Of a stretch of DNA of 7,757 bases, positions 1-6,905 are shown in pieces. How positions within the stretch are numbered: position 1 is the first letter of the stretch; each line of letters starts with the position of its first letter. Location of the stretch: the NCBI GenBank assembly GCA_946627685.1, contig CAMOVV010000049.1, positions 1-7,757 of the forward strand. Direction: 5' to 3'. The notes beneath the pieces were generated by a model, which worked only from the letters and a program-made list of their open reading frames with translations, had not been told where the DNA came from and did not search any database. The DNA comes from an uncultured Bacteroidales bacterium (GTDB lineage: Bacteria > Bacteroidota > Bacteroidia > Bacteroidales > UBA932). The position numbers were made by a program, and so were the translations under genes.

Positions 1-1
1 T

Positions 2-1339
2 CTCGTCCTTACGATGGGTATGGCCGTGGACGCCAACGTCATCATCTATGAACGCATCAAGGAGGAACTTGCAGCAGGCAAGGGTCTTGGAAAGGCTATC
101 GCCGACGGTTACAGCAACGCCTACTCCGCCATCATCGACGGACAGGTGACTACCATCCTCACCGGTATCGTCCTCTTCGTGTTCGGAAGCGGCCCCGTCC
201 AGGGCTTCGCCACCACCCTTATCATAGGTATCATCACCTCAATCCTTACCTCCATCTTCATCACGAGGCTTATTTTCGAGGCAAGGCTGGCCAAGGGCAA
301 GAACATCACCTTCGACAACAACTTCTCCAGGAACTTCCTGAAGCACACCAATGTCGATTTCCTCGGAGCCCGCAAGTGGTCCTACATGATTTCCGGAATC
401 GTCATCGTCATCTGCCTCCTTTCCATGTTCACCAAGGGCTTCACCTACGGTGTGGATTTCACCGGAGGCCGTACCTATGTGGTCCGCTTCGACCAGCCCG
501 TGAAGGCTGAAGATGTCAGGTCCGCAGCCCAGGACGTGTTCTCGAACGCAGACGAAAGCGGAGCCAGCGCAGTGGAGGTCAAGCAGTTCGGTGGCGAAAG
601 CCAGATGAAGGTGACCACCACCTACAAGGTCAATGAGGAGGCCACTGAGGTTGATGCCGAAGTTGAAAGCCTGCTCTTCGACGCCATGAAGGGCTTCTAC
701 AAGGAGAACATCACCATCGACCAGTTCCGTTCCACCCTCGAGAATCCCAACGGTATCATATCTTCCGACAAGGTAGGTCCTACCATCGCAAGCGACATGA
801 GGCGTGACGCCATCATCGCCGTCATTCTCGCCCTCTTCGTGATATTCGCCTATATCGCAGTGAGGTTCAAGGGCTGGACCTGGGGTCTCGGAGGCGTCGT
901 GTCACTGGCCCACACGGCCATCATCGTGATCGGCTTCTTCTCCATCTTCTCCGGAATCCTTCCGTTCAACCTTGACGTGGACCAGACCTTCATCGCGGCC
1001 ATCCTGACCATCATCGGATACGCAATCAACGACAACGTGGTTATCTTCGACCGTATCCGTGAATACAAGAGCCTGCACCCGAAGGCTGAGTTCAAGACCA
1101 ACGTGAACACCGCCCTCAACGCCACCCTCACCCGTACGGTCAACACTTCGCTCACCACCCTCATCACCATGCTTGCCATAGCAATCTTCGGAGGTGAGAG
1201 CATCCGCGGACTGTCCGTAGCCCTCTGCCTCGGTGTCATCATCGGAACCTACGCATCCATCATGATAGGTACTCCCGTCATGTACGACGCTACGATTGCC
1301 GCCGAGAAGAAGAAGGCTGAAAAAGCGGCTAAAAAATAA
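2..1339 (+). CDS. secDF: Protein translocase SecDF fusion, C-terminal part (5' end outside window)
   Basis: SecDF is an inner-membrane accessory of the SecYEG translocon that uses proton flow to pull exported proteins across the membrane. The frame is already open at base 2, so the ATG at 14 is internal. The 445 visible residues start in the last SecD membrane block, with the motif MAVDANVIIYERIKEE at about residues 7-22. SecF follows: a membrane segment at about 127-144, the VDFTGGR motif at 151-157, a soluble periplasmic domain to about 260, then five-helix RND-type membrane segments. The SecF signature GYAINDNVVIFDRIRE is at about 339-354. Having both halves in one chain is the usual Bacteroidetes arrangement. 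The protein ends in a lysine/alanine-rich cytosolic tail. A strong terminator lies 18 bases past the stop, so this is the last gene of its transcript. Family assignment is seen directly from motifs; the missing N-terminal SecD half is inferred. Confidence 0.96.
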   Translation, partial: LVLTMGMAVDANVIIYERIKEELAAGKGLGKAIADGYSNAYSAIIDGQVTTILTGIVLFVFGSGPVQGFATTLIIGIITSILTSIFITRLIFEARLAKGKNITFDNNFSRNFLKHTNVDFLGARKWSYMISGIVIVICLLSMFTKGFTYGVDFTGGRTYVVRFDQPVKAEDVRSAAQDVFSNADESGASAVEVKQFGGESQMKVTTTYKVNEEATEVDAEVESLLFDAMKGFYKENITIDQFRSTLENPNGIISSDKVGPTIASDMRRDAIIAVILALFVIFAYIAVRFKGWTWGLGGVVSLAHTAIIVIGFFSIFSGILPFNLDVDQTFIAAILTIIGYAINDNVVIFDRIREYKSLHPKAEFKTNVNTALNATLTRTVNTSLTTLITMLAIAIFGGESIRGLSVALCLGVIIGTYASIMIGTPVMYDATIAAEKKKAEKAAKK

Positions 1340-1357
1340 TTTTTCATCATAAGCTTC

Positions 1358-1393
1358 AAGCCCGGTATGATGCTTTTCATATCGGGCTTTTTT
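1358..1393 (+). terminator. Rho-independent terminator after secDF
   Basis: AAGCCCG (1358-1364) pairs with CGGGCTT (1383-1389). The stem extends through a G-U pair (1365/1382) and TATGA/TCATA (1366-1370/1377-1381), giving 13 pairs around a six-base loop. A run of six T follows at 1388-1393. It sits 18 bases after the secDF stop and separates secDF from dnaE. It also covers the longest possible upstream extension of the dnaE reading frame (ATG at 1367), which argues against that start. Confidence 0.93.
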
Positions 1394-1404
1394 ATGTATA
1401 TTTG
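1374..1404 (+). promoter_or_regulatory. Predicted Bacteroidetes-type promoter of dnaE
   Basis: TATATTTG at 1397-1404 is a full match to the Bacteroidetes -7 consensus TAnnTTTG. A TTTT at 1374-1377, 19 bases upstream, is a three-of-four match to the -33 TTTG box and falls at the edge of the secDF terminator loop. Transcription would start near 1410, leaving a leader of about 15 bases before the ATG at 1427. This makes the in-frame ATGs at 1367 and 1394 unlikely starts. The -7 box is seen directly; promoter activity is inferred. Confidence 0.6.
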
Positions 1405-1426
1405 TTCCCTGACAACACCCCTGAAG

Positions 1427-4400
1427 ATGGCTTTCGTTCACCTCCACGTACATACCCAATACTCGATTCTTGACGGACACTCCGCCATAGGAAACCTGTT
1501 TTCGCGGGCGGAAGAGCTTGGCATGCCGGGGCTTGCCATCACGGACCACGGCTACATGTACGGCATCAAGGACTTCCTGGGACACGCCAAAAAGCATCCT
1601 TCCGTCAAGCCTATCATCGGCTGCGAGGTGTACGTTTCCTTCCACGACCACAAGGTGAAGGAAAAGGGCTACTACCATCTCATCCTCCTCGCCAAAAACT
1701 ACAAGGGCTACCAGAACCTGATAAAAATTGTCTCCATCGCGAGGCTGGAAGGTTTCTATTACAAGCCGAGGGTGTCGCACGAGACGATTGAAAAGTATCA
1801 CGAAGGGATAATCTGCTGCTCCGCCTGCATGAAGGGGGAAGTCCCGCAGCATATCCTGCACGGAGACATAGAAGGGGCGGAAAAGGCCATTGAATGGCAT
1901 AAAAACGTGTTCGGAGAGGATTATTACCTCGAAGTGATGCTCCATAAAACCGAAGTCCCCGGGCTTTCGCCAAGAGTTTACGAGCAGGAAAAGATTTATG
2001 ACGAAGTTATTTTCCAGCTGGCGGAAAAACATGGGGTGAAAGTGGTGGCTACAAACGACGTCCATTTCGTGAGAAAGGAAGACGGAGAAGCCCACGACAG
2101 GCTCATCTGCCTCACAACAAACAAATTCGTAGATGACCCGGACCGCCTTCGCTACACCCGCCAGGAATGGCTGAAGAGCGAGGAGGAGATGAGGGCCCTG
2201 TTCCCGGACCATCCCGAAGCCATCGACAACACCCTGGAGGTCCTGGATAAGATAGAGAACTTTTCAATCGACAGGGACCACGTCCTCCCGGTTTTCGACC
2301 TCCCGAAGGACTTCCTGGAAGACATCGACACCTATCTCGAGAAATACAAGGCCGTCATAGATGAAGGAAAGAATGACGAGCACGGCAAATACCGCGGAGA
2401 CGCTTTCTGCCGGAGCGTGGCCTTCCTGTGCCATCTCACCTACGAAGGCGCCCGTGAAAGATACGGAGAGCTGAATGAGGAGACTTCGGAAAGGCTTGAT
2501 TTCGAGCTAAAGACCATCTCGAGGATGGGTTTCCCGGACTATTTCCTCATCGTCCAGGACTTTATCAACTGGGCGAAGAACAACGGCATTTCCGTCGGGC
2601 CGGGAAGAGGGTCGGCAGCCGGCTCCTGCGTGGCATACTGCCTTAGAATCACCAATCTGGACCCTTTGAAATACGGCCTCCTGTTCGAGAGGTTCCTCAA
2701 TCCGGAGCGAATTTCCATGCCGGATATCGACGTTGATTTCGATGTGGACGGAAGGTACAGGGTCATTCAGTATGTCCAGGAGAAATACGGCACGGACCAC
2801 ATCTCCCACGTCATCACCTTCGGCACCATGCTCGCGAAGGGAGCCATCAAGGATGTAGGAAGAATCAGCCGGCTTTCGCTGGAAGAGACCAACAGGCTGG
2901 CCAAAATGATTCCGGACAAGCCCCTTGGCGTGGACGAAAAGGGAAAGGACATAAAGCCGACGCTGAAAAACTGCGTCAAACTCGTTCCGGAGCTGAAGAA
3001 CGAATATGAAAACGGTTCCCCGCTGGTCAGGGACGTCCTCAAATATGCCCTGCAGCTGGAAGGCTGCATCCGGCAGGTCGGAATCCACGCCTGCGCGATG
3101 ATTATCGGAAGGGGAGACCTCACCGACTACATCCCCATCACCATGGGCGTTGACAAAGCCACGGAACAGGAGGTGTGGGTGTCGCAGTATGAGGGCTCCT
3201 ATATCGAAGAGGTGGGAATGCTGAAGATGGACTTCCTCGGCCTCAACACCCTCTCCATCATCAACGAATGTCTTGACAATATCCGCAAAACTCATGGTAA
3301 AGTCATTGACATAGAGAAGATTCCCATTGACGACCCCGAGACTTACGAGCTCTACGGACGAGGAGACACCAAGAGCGTTTTCCAGTTCGAATCCGGCGGC
3401 ATGAAGGACTGGCTCATCAAGCTCCATCCCCAGAGGTTCGAGGACCTCATCGCTATGAACGCCCTCTACAGGCCCGGCCCGATGGACTATATTCCCTCTT
3501 TCGTAGCGAGAAAACGCGGAGACGAGGCCATTACCTACGACCTTCAGCCCATGGAGGAGCTCCTGAAAGAGACCTATGGCGTGACCGTCTATCAGGAACA
3601 GGTGATGCAGATTTCCCAAAAGGTGGCCGGCTTCTCGAGAGGCAAGGCGGACAAACTCCGCAAGGCCATGGGAAAGAAGAAGATAGACATCCTCCAGTCC
3701 ATGCACGACGAGTTCCTTGAGGGAGGACAGAAGAACGGTCATCCCGCCGATGTCCTGAACAAAATCTGGTCAGACTGGGAGGCCTTCGCAAAATACGCCT
3801 TCAACAAGTCCCACGCCACCTGCTATGCCTGGGTTTCCTACCAGACCGCCTGGCTGAAAGCCCATTACACCCCTGAATTCCAGGCTGCCAACCTCAGCCA
3901 GAATCTCAACAACATGAATGAGATCAAGGAAATCATGGATGACTGCAAAAAGGGGAAGATAAAGGTGCTGAATCCGGACGTGAATGAGAGCGAATCCCAT
4001 TTCAGCGTCAACAGGGAAGGGAATATACGCTTCGGCCTCGGAGGTATCAAGTCCTTCGGCTCAAACATCGTGGACGCCATAGTCACCGAAAGGAAGAAAA
4101 ACGGCCCCTTCTCCTCTGTCTTTGACTTTGTTGAAAGGCTTCCGGTTCCGCTCGGGAGGAAGGCCCTCGAGTGTCTTGTCTATTCCGGCGCCCTGGACTC
4201 GTTCGGCCTGAAGAGAGCCCAGTATTTCATGCCCGGAAAGAGCGGCGACCAGTTCATTGACGAGCTGGTAAAGTATGCGGACCTCTACAAGGAAGACCTG
4301 CAGTCCGGCGGCGGAGGTCTTTTTGCCGACAGCGAAGAATTTATGCCGGTGAGGCCGGATATTCCCTCCTTTGTCGGAGAAGAAGACGAAATGGCCCTCC

Positions 4401-5083
4401 TCCAGCAGGAGAAAGAGTTCGTGGGAATGTACCTCTCCTCGCATCCCCTTGACAAATACTCCTTTGAAATACAGAACTTTACAAATTGCGAAATGGCGTC
4501 CCTCAGCGAGGCTGTTTCCGAATGTGACGTGACTGACAAACCACGCAAAATCGCCCTTGCCGGTCTTGTAACTTCCTATAAACCAAAAACTACGAGGACC
4601 GGGAAGCCTATGGCCGTGGCCACGGTCGAAGATTTCTCCGGAAGCGCTGAATTTCCCCTTTTCGGAATGGATCTCCAGAATTTCATGAGTTTCATGCAGG
4701 AAAAGAACACCCTCTTCATAGAGGGGGAAATCAGCAGGAGAAAGTTTTTCGGGAAGCAGGACGGGGACAAACCGGCCGCAAAGCCCCCATACGCGTTCAG
4801 GATTCAGAAAATCTCCCTTCTCGGCAACGTGGCCGACACCATGGTAAGAGGCTTTTCGATAAACGTTTCCACCCCGATGCTGACGGACGAGTTCCGCAAA
4901 AAACTTGTCGCCTTGCTGAAACGGAACAAAGGGACCGTGCCTTTTACCATCTTCCTGTACGATCCCAAAACGAAATACCGTGTTGAATTCATCTCCAGGA
5001 AATTCACAGTAGCCGTTTCGACGGAATTCTGCTACGACCTCGAAGCCCTTGGCGTCACCTGGCAGGTGGAGAAGAAACTCTGA
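1427..5083 (+). CDS. dnaE: DNA polymerase III subunit alpha
   Basis: This is the replicative polymerase subunit that extends DNA at the fork, 1218 residues long, within the usual DnaE range. The N-terminal PHP domain (about 1-280) opens with HLHVHT and carries all nine expected metal ligands: H7, H9, D16, H41, E67, H84, C134, D211 and H213. The C-family polymerase core follows: PGRGSAAGS at 392-400, catalytic aspartates D433 and D435 in MPDIDVDFD, and the third, D602, in MDFLGL. A helix-hairpin-helix region lies at about 890-935, and a likely internal clamp-binding peptide, QSGGGGLF, at 959-966. An OB-fold (about 1040-1140) and a C-terminal region complete the chain. The ATG at 1427 was chosen because MAFVHLHVHT matches the family's N-terminus and lies just downstream of a promoter; the longer frame from 1367 begins inside a terminator. 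No Shine-Dalgarno site is visible. The spacing to the next gene is 19 bases. Confidence 0.98.
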   Translation: MAFVHLHVHTQYSILDGHSAIGNLFSRAEELGMPGLAITDHGYMYGIKDFLGHAKKHPSVKPIIGCEVYVSFHDHKVKEKGYYHLILLAKNYKGYQNLIKIVSIARLEGFYYKPRVSHETIEKYHEGIICCSACMKGEVPQHILHGDIEGAEKAIEWHKNVFGEDYYLEVMLHKTEVPGLSPRVYEQEKIYDEVIFQLAEKHGVKVVATNDVHFVRKEDGEAHDRLICLTTNKFVDDPDRLRYTRQEWLKSEEEMRALFPDHPEAIDNTLEVLDKIENFSIDRDHVLPVFDLPKDFLEDIDTYLEKYKAVIDEGKNDEHGKYRGDAFCRSVAFLCHLTYEGARERYGELNEETSERLDFELKTISRMGFPDYFLIVQDFINWAKNNGISVGPGRGSAAGSCVAYCLRITNLDPLKYGLLFERFLNPERISMPDIDVDFDVDGRYRVIQYVQEKYGTDHISHVITFGTMLAKGAIKDVGRISRLSLEETNRLAKMIPDKPLGVDEKGKDIKPTLKNCVKLVPELKNEYENGSPLVRDVLKYALQLEGCIRQVGIHACAMIIGRGDLTDYIPITMGVDKATEQEVWVSQYEGSYIEEVGMLKMDFLGLNTLSIINECLDNIRKTHGKVIDIEKIPIDDPETYELYGRGDTKSVFQFESGGMKDWLIKLHPQRFEDLIAMNALYRPGPMDYIPSFVARKRGDEAITYDLQPMEELLKETYGVTVYQEQVMQISQKVAGFSRGKADKLRKAMGKKKIDILQSMHDEFLEGGQKNGHPADVLNKIWSDWEAFAKYAFNKSHATCYAWVSYQTAWLKAHYTPEFQAANLSQNLNNMNEIKEIMDDCKKGKIKVLNPDVNESESHFSVNREGNIRFGLGGIKSFGSNIVDAIVTERKKNGPFSSVFDFVERLPVPLGRKALECLVYSGALDSFGLKRAQYFMPGKSGDQFIDELVKYADLYKEDLQSGGGGLFADSEEFMPVRPDIPSFVGEEDEMALLQQEKEFVGMYLSSHPLDKYSFEIQNFTNCEMASLSEAVSECDVTDKPRKIALAGLVTSYKPKTTRTGKPMAVATVEDFSGSAEFPLFGMDLQNFMSFMQEKNTLFIEGEISRRKFFGKQDGDKPAAKPPYAFRIQKISLLGNVADTMVRGFSINVSTPMLTDEFRKKLVALLKRNKGTVPFTIFLYDPKTKYRVEFISRKFTVAVSTEFCYDLEALGVTWQVEKKL

Positions 5084-5102
5084 CCTTAACCCTTTTTGAC
5101 AG

Positions 5103-5930
5103 ATGCTCCTGATTTTTTGCGCTGCCGCCCTGCCGGCCATTGTCCTATTCTGGTTCGTTTATTCCAAAGACATATCCCCCGAACCCCGCAATCTGGTCAT
5201 GAAGGGATTCTTTTTCGGAGCCCTCGCCACCTTTGTTTCCACTGTCATTTCCGGCCCGCTCATGGCGATGGGTGTTTTCAATAACAACCCCGCATCCCTC
5301 ATAGAATCCGCCAAGACTGCATTTTTCGGCGCAGCGATTCCAGAGGAGACGGCGAAACTCATCATGCTGTGGCTGCTCCTGCGCCGTTGCAAGGATTTTG
5401 ACGAAAGGTATGACGGACTGGTGTATGCCGCGGCGGTAGGACTTGGCTTCGCAACGCTTGAAAATCTCCTGTACCTCCTGAGCAGCGGTTTCAGCTTCTT
5501 CCAGGTGGCGGTTTCCAGGGCCTTCCTCGCCGTCCCCGGCCATTTCGCCTTTGCAATAGTGATGGGTTATTATTATTCGAAGCAGCATTTTTCCTGGAAT
5601 GCCAGGGAGAAGAGGGGAGCGGCCTGGAAAATGTGGGCCTATCCTGTCCTTCTCCACGGAATATACGATACGATTTGTTTTGCCAGCGGGCTTGAGAGCA
5701 TGCCTGTCTTCTGGTCCACCATCCTCACCCTAGCCCTTTTCTGGTTCTGCTGGAGAATGTTCGTCCACACAAGGAACCGCATAATAGCGGAAGCCGCCTC
5801 GAACAATTCCGAGAACGGCTTCTACGCCAAGCATCGCGACTTCTACAGGAACGCCGAAAACAACTTCTTCGGCCGCGACATGAGGAATTACTACTACCCC
5901 GACGGAGACGACTCAATCGACGAACAGTAG
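5103..5930 (+). CDS. PrsW-family intramembrane metalloprotease
   Basis: A 275-residue polytopic membrane protein with about seven hydrophobic segments (roughly 2-20, 33-55, 77-94, 105-127, 132-158, 176-196, 200-220). The PrsW family motifs appear in order: PEETAK with E81, E82 and K85; YDG at 103-105; GFATLEN with E120 and N121; VPGHFAF with H147; and LLHGIYD with H185 and D189. These are the conserved glutamates and histidines thought to bind the catalytic metal. The characterised Bacillus PrsW cleaves an anti-sigma factor; no anti-sigma factor is encoded here, so the substrate is unknown. An in-frame stop at 5097-5099 makes 5103 the first possible start. It lies 19 bases after dnaE with no promoter or terminator between them, so co-transcription is likely. 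The last 50 or so residues form a hydrophilic tail rich in Asn, Tyr, Phe and acidic residues, probably cytosolic and outside the protease fold. Confidence 0.88.
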   Translation: MLLIFCAAALPAIVLFWFVYSKDISPEPRNLVMKGFFFGALATFVSTVISGPLMAMGVFNNNPASLIESAKTAFFGAAIPEETAKLIMLWLLLRRCKDFDERYDGLVYAAAVGLGFATLENLLYLLSSGFSFFQVAVSRAFLAVPGHFAFAIVMGYYYSKQHFSWNAREKRGAAWKMWAYPVLLHGIYDTICFASGLESMPVFWSTILTLALFWFCWRMFVHTRNRIIAEAASNNSENGFYAKHRDFYRNAENNFFGRDMRNYYYPDGDDSIDEQ

Positions 5931-5939
5931 ATTTATTTC

Positions 5940-6785
5940 CTAGAAAACAAGGGTGGCCTTGATGGGGAAGTGGTCGGAGATGTAGGTCCTGTCCATATAG
6001 GGCTTGGTGATGGTCTGGTATTCGATGCAGCTGCTGAATCCGGAATACCACACAAAGTCTATCACCGCGGAGGCAGGAGCCTTTCCCCAGCCGTTGTAAG
6101 TATTGTGATGGTCGGTGGTTACGGCTTCTTCACGGGCATTCTTCATTCTTGATTTTATCTCGTCAAACTCGGGACGGTCAACGGTCATGTTGAAGTCTCC
6201 CGTTATAACGAGGGGATAGTTTTCCTTGTTCATGAGGGCGACCCTGTCCATGATGAGGGCGAGTCCCTTCTTGCGGGCTTCCCAGCCAACATGGTCGAGA
6301 TGGGTGTTGACATAGTAGAACTTCTTGCCCGTGGCCTTGTCCTTGAGGAGAGCCCAGGTGGCGGTGCGGTAGCAGGCGGCGTCCCAGCCCATCGAGGGCT
6401 TGTCGGGAGTATCTGACAGCCAGTATGTTCCCCATTTGAGGAGCTTGACGGTCTTCGTGTTGTAGAAGATGGCCATTATTTCTCCCTCCTTCTTTCCGTC
6501 ATCGCGGCCGACACCTACGCCCTTATATCCCTTGCAAACGTCTGCAAGATAGTTTTTCTGACCGAGTTTGGCTTCCTGAAGTCCGAAGATGTCCGGCATC
6601 TGGTCCATTATCATCATGGCCGATGCGGGATAGCGGTATTGCCAGGAATTGGTGCCGTCGTTGGCTTCCATATAGCGGATATTGTAGGATATAACCTTCA
6701 ATTCGCCCTTCGTCTTATCGGAAGCGGCAAGAGAAGAAGGCAGCAGGCAGACGGCTGCGGCAACTAAAAGGAAAATTTTTTTCAT
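5940..6785 (-). CDS. Secreted endonuclease/exonuclease/phosphatase (EEP) family hydrolase
   Basis: A 281-residue metal-dependent phosphoesterase of the DNase I-like fold. Motifs in order: SYNIRY with N35, LQEAK with E71, VNTHLDH with H162, ITGDFNM with D197 and N199, VIDFVWY with D243, and the terminal SDHFPI with D271 and H272. All the usual catalytic and metal-binding positions are present. Residues 1-21 form a signal peptide (two lysines, hydrophobic core, small residues near 18-21). C13 is not in a lipobox context, so periplasmic or secreted release is more likely than lipidation. Family members cleave nucleic acids, phosphoinositides, sphingomyelin or nucleotides; the sequence does not show which. 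The frame stays open for 59 codons upstream, but a promoter lies in that stretch and the signal peptide begins at the ATG at 6785, so that start was chosen. It faces the PrsW gene tail to tail with 9 bases between stops. Confidence 0.92.
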   Translation of the reverse strand: MKKIFLLVAAAVCLLPSSLAASDKTKGELKVISYNIRYMEANDGTNSWQYRYPASAMMIMDQMPDIFGLQEAKLGQKNYLADVCKGYKGVGVGRDDGKKEGEIMAIFYNTKTVKLLKWGTYWLSDTPDKPSMGWDAACYRTATWALLKDKATGKKFYYVNTHLDHVGWEARKKGLALIMDRVALMNKENYPLVITGDFNMTVDRPEFDEIKSRMKNAREEAVTTDHHNTYNGWGKAPASAVIDFVWYSGFSSCIEYQTITKPYMDRTYISDHFPIKATLVF

Positions 6786-6814
6786 GATATTATATCTCTT
6801 TGGTTTCAAGACTA

Positions 6815-6845
6815 TAAAATTAACACTTCCTTCCGGATTTTCAAA
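6815..6845 (-). promoter_or_regulatory. Predicted promoter of the EEP hydrolase gene
   Basis: On the minus strand, TTTG (6845-6842) is followed after exactly 19 bases by TAATTTTA (6822-6815). This matches the Bacteroidetes TTTG / TAnnTTTG promoter except for the last base of the -7 box. The start codon is 30 bases beyond the -7 box, giving a leader of roughly 20-25 bases. It lies inside the rejected 59-codon upstream extension of the reading frame. Confidence 0.65.
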
Positions 6846-6855
6846 TTTCCCAATT

Positions 6856-6885
6856 AATGGAACACGATTTTTATTTATATTTTTG
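6856..6885 (+). promoter_or_regulatory. Predicted promoter of the ThiL-like gene
   Basis: TATTTTTG at 6878-6885 fully matches the -7 consensus TAnnTTTG. The -33 element is weak: AATG at 6856-6859, 18 bases upstream, is the best candidate. Transcription would begin near 6892, about 14 bases before the ATG at 6906. It points away from the EEP gene promoter, so the 120-bp gap holds two back-to-back promoters. Confidence 0.5.
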
Positions 6886-6897
6886 CAAAAGATATCT
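6881..6897. other. Overlapping palindromes at the ThiL-like gene promoter (possible operator)
   Basis: TTTTGCAAAA (6881-6890) is a perfect 10-bp palindrome and AGATATCT (6890-6897) a perfect 8-bp palindrome sharing one base with it. They cover the end of the predicted -7 box and the predicted transcription start, where a repressor could act. The surrounding DNA is AT-rich, so chance is a real alternative and no regulator is identified. Confidence 0.25.
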
Positions 6898-6905
6898 ACA
6901 AGGAA

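Noticed and set aside
1367..1426. N-terminal extension of DnaE by 20 residues from the ATG at 1367 (or 11 residues from 1394)
   Set aside because: The 1367 start lies inside the terminator hairpin and both starts lie upstream of the predicted transcription start; the family N-terminus matches MAFVHLHVHT at 1427.
902..2212. Long minus-strand open frame of 436 codons crossing secDF and dnaE
   Set aside because: It is antisense to two clearly real genes, has no recognisable domain, and results from the GC-rich codon bias of the coding strand.
2507..3742. Minus-strand open frame of 411 codons inside dnaE
   Set aside because: Antisense shadow of the conserved polymerase core, with no domain or promoter evidence.
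4061..5140. Minus-strand open frame of 359 codons at the dnaE 3' end
   Set aside because: Antisense shadow without family motifs; it crosses the dnaE-prsW junction with no sign of its own expression signals.
6900..6905. AAGGAA directly before the ATG at 6906 as a Shine-Dalgarno site
   Set aside because: The spacing to the start codon is essentially zero, so it cannot act as a normal ribosome binding site.
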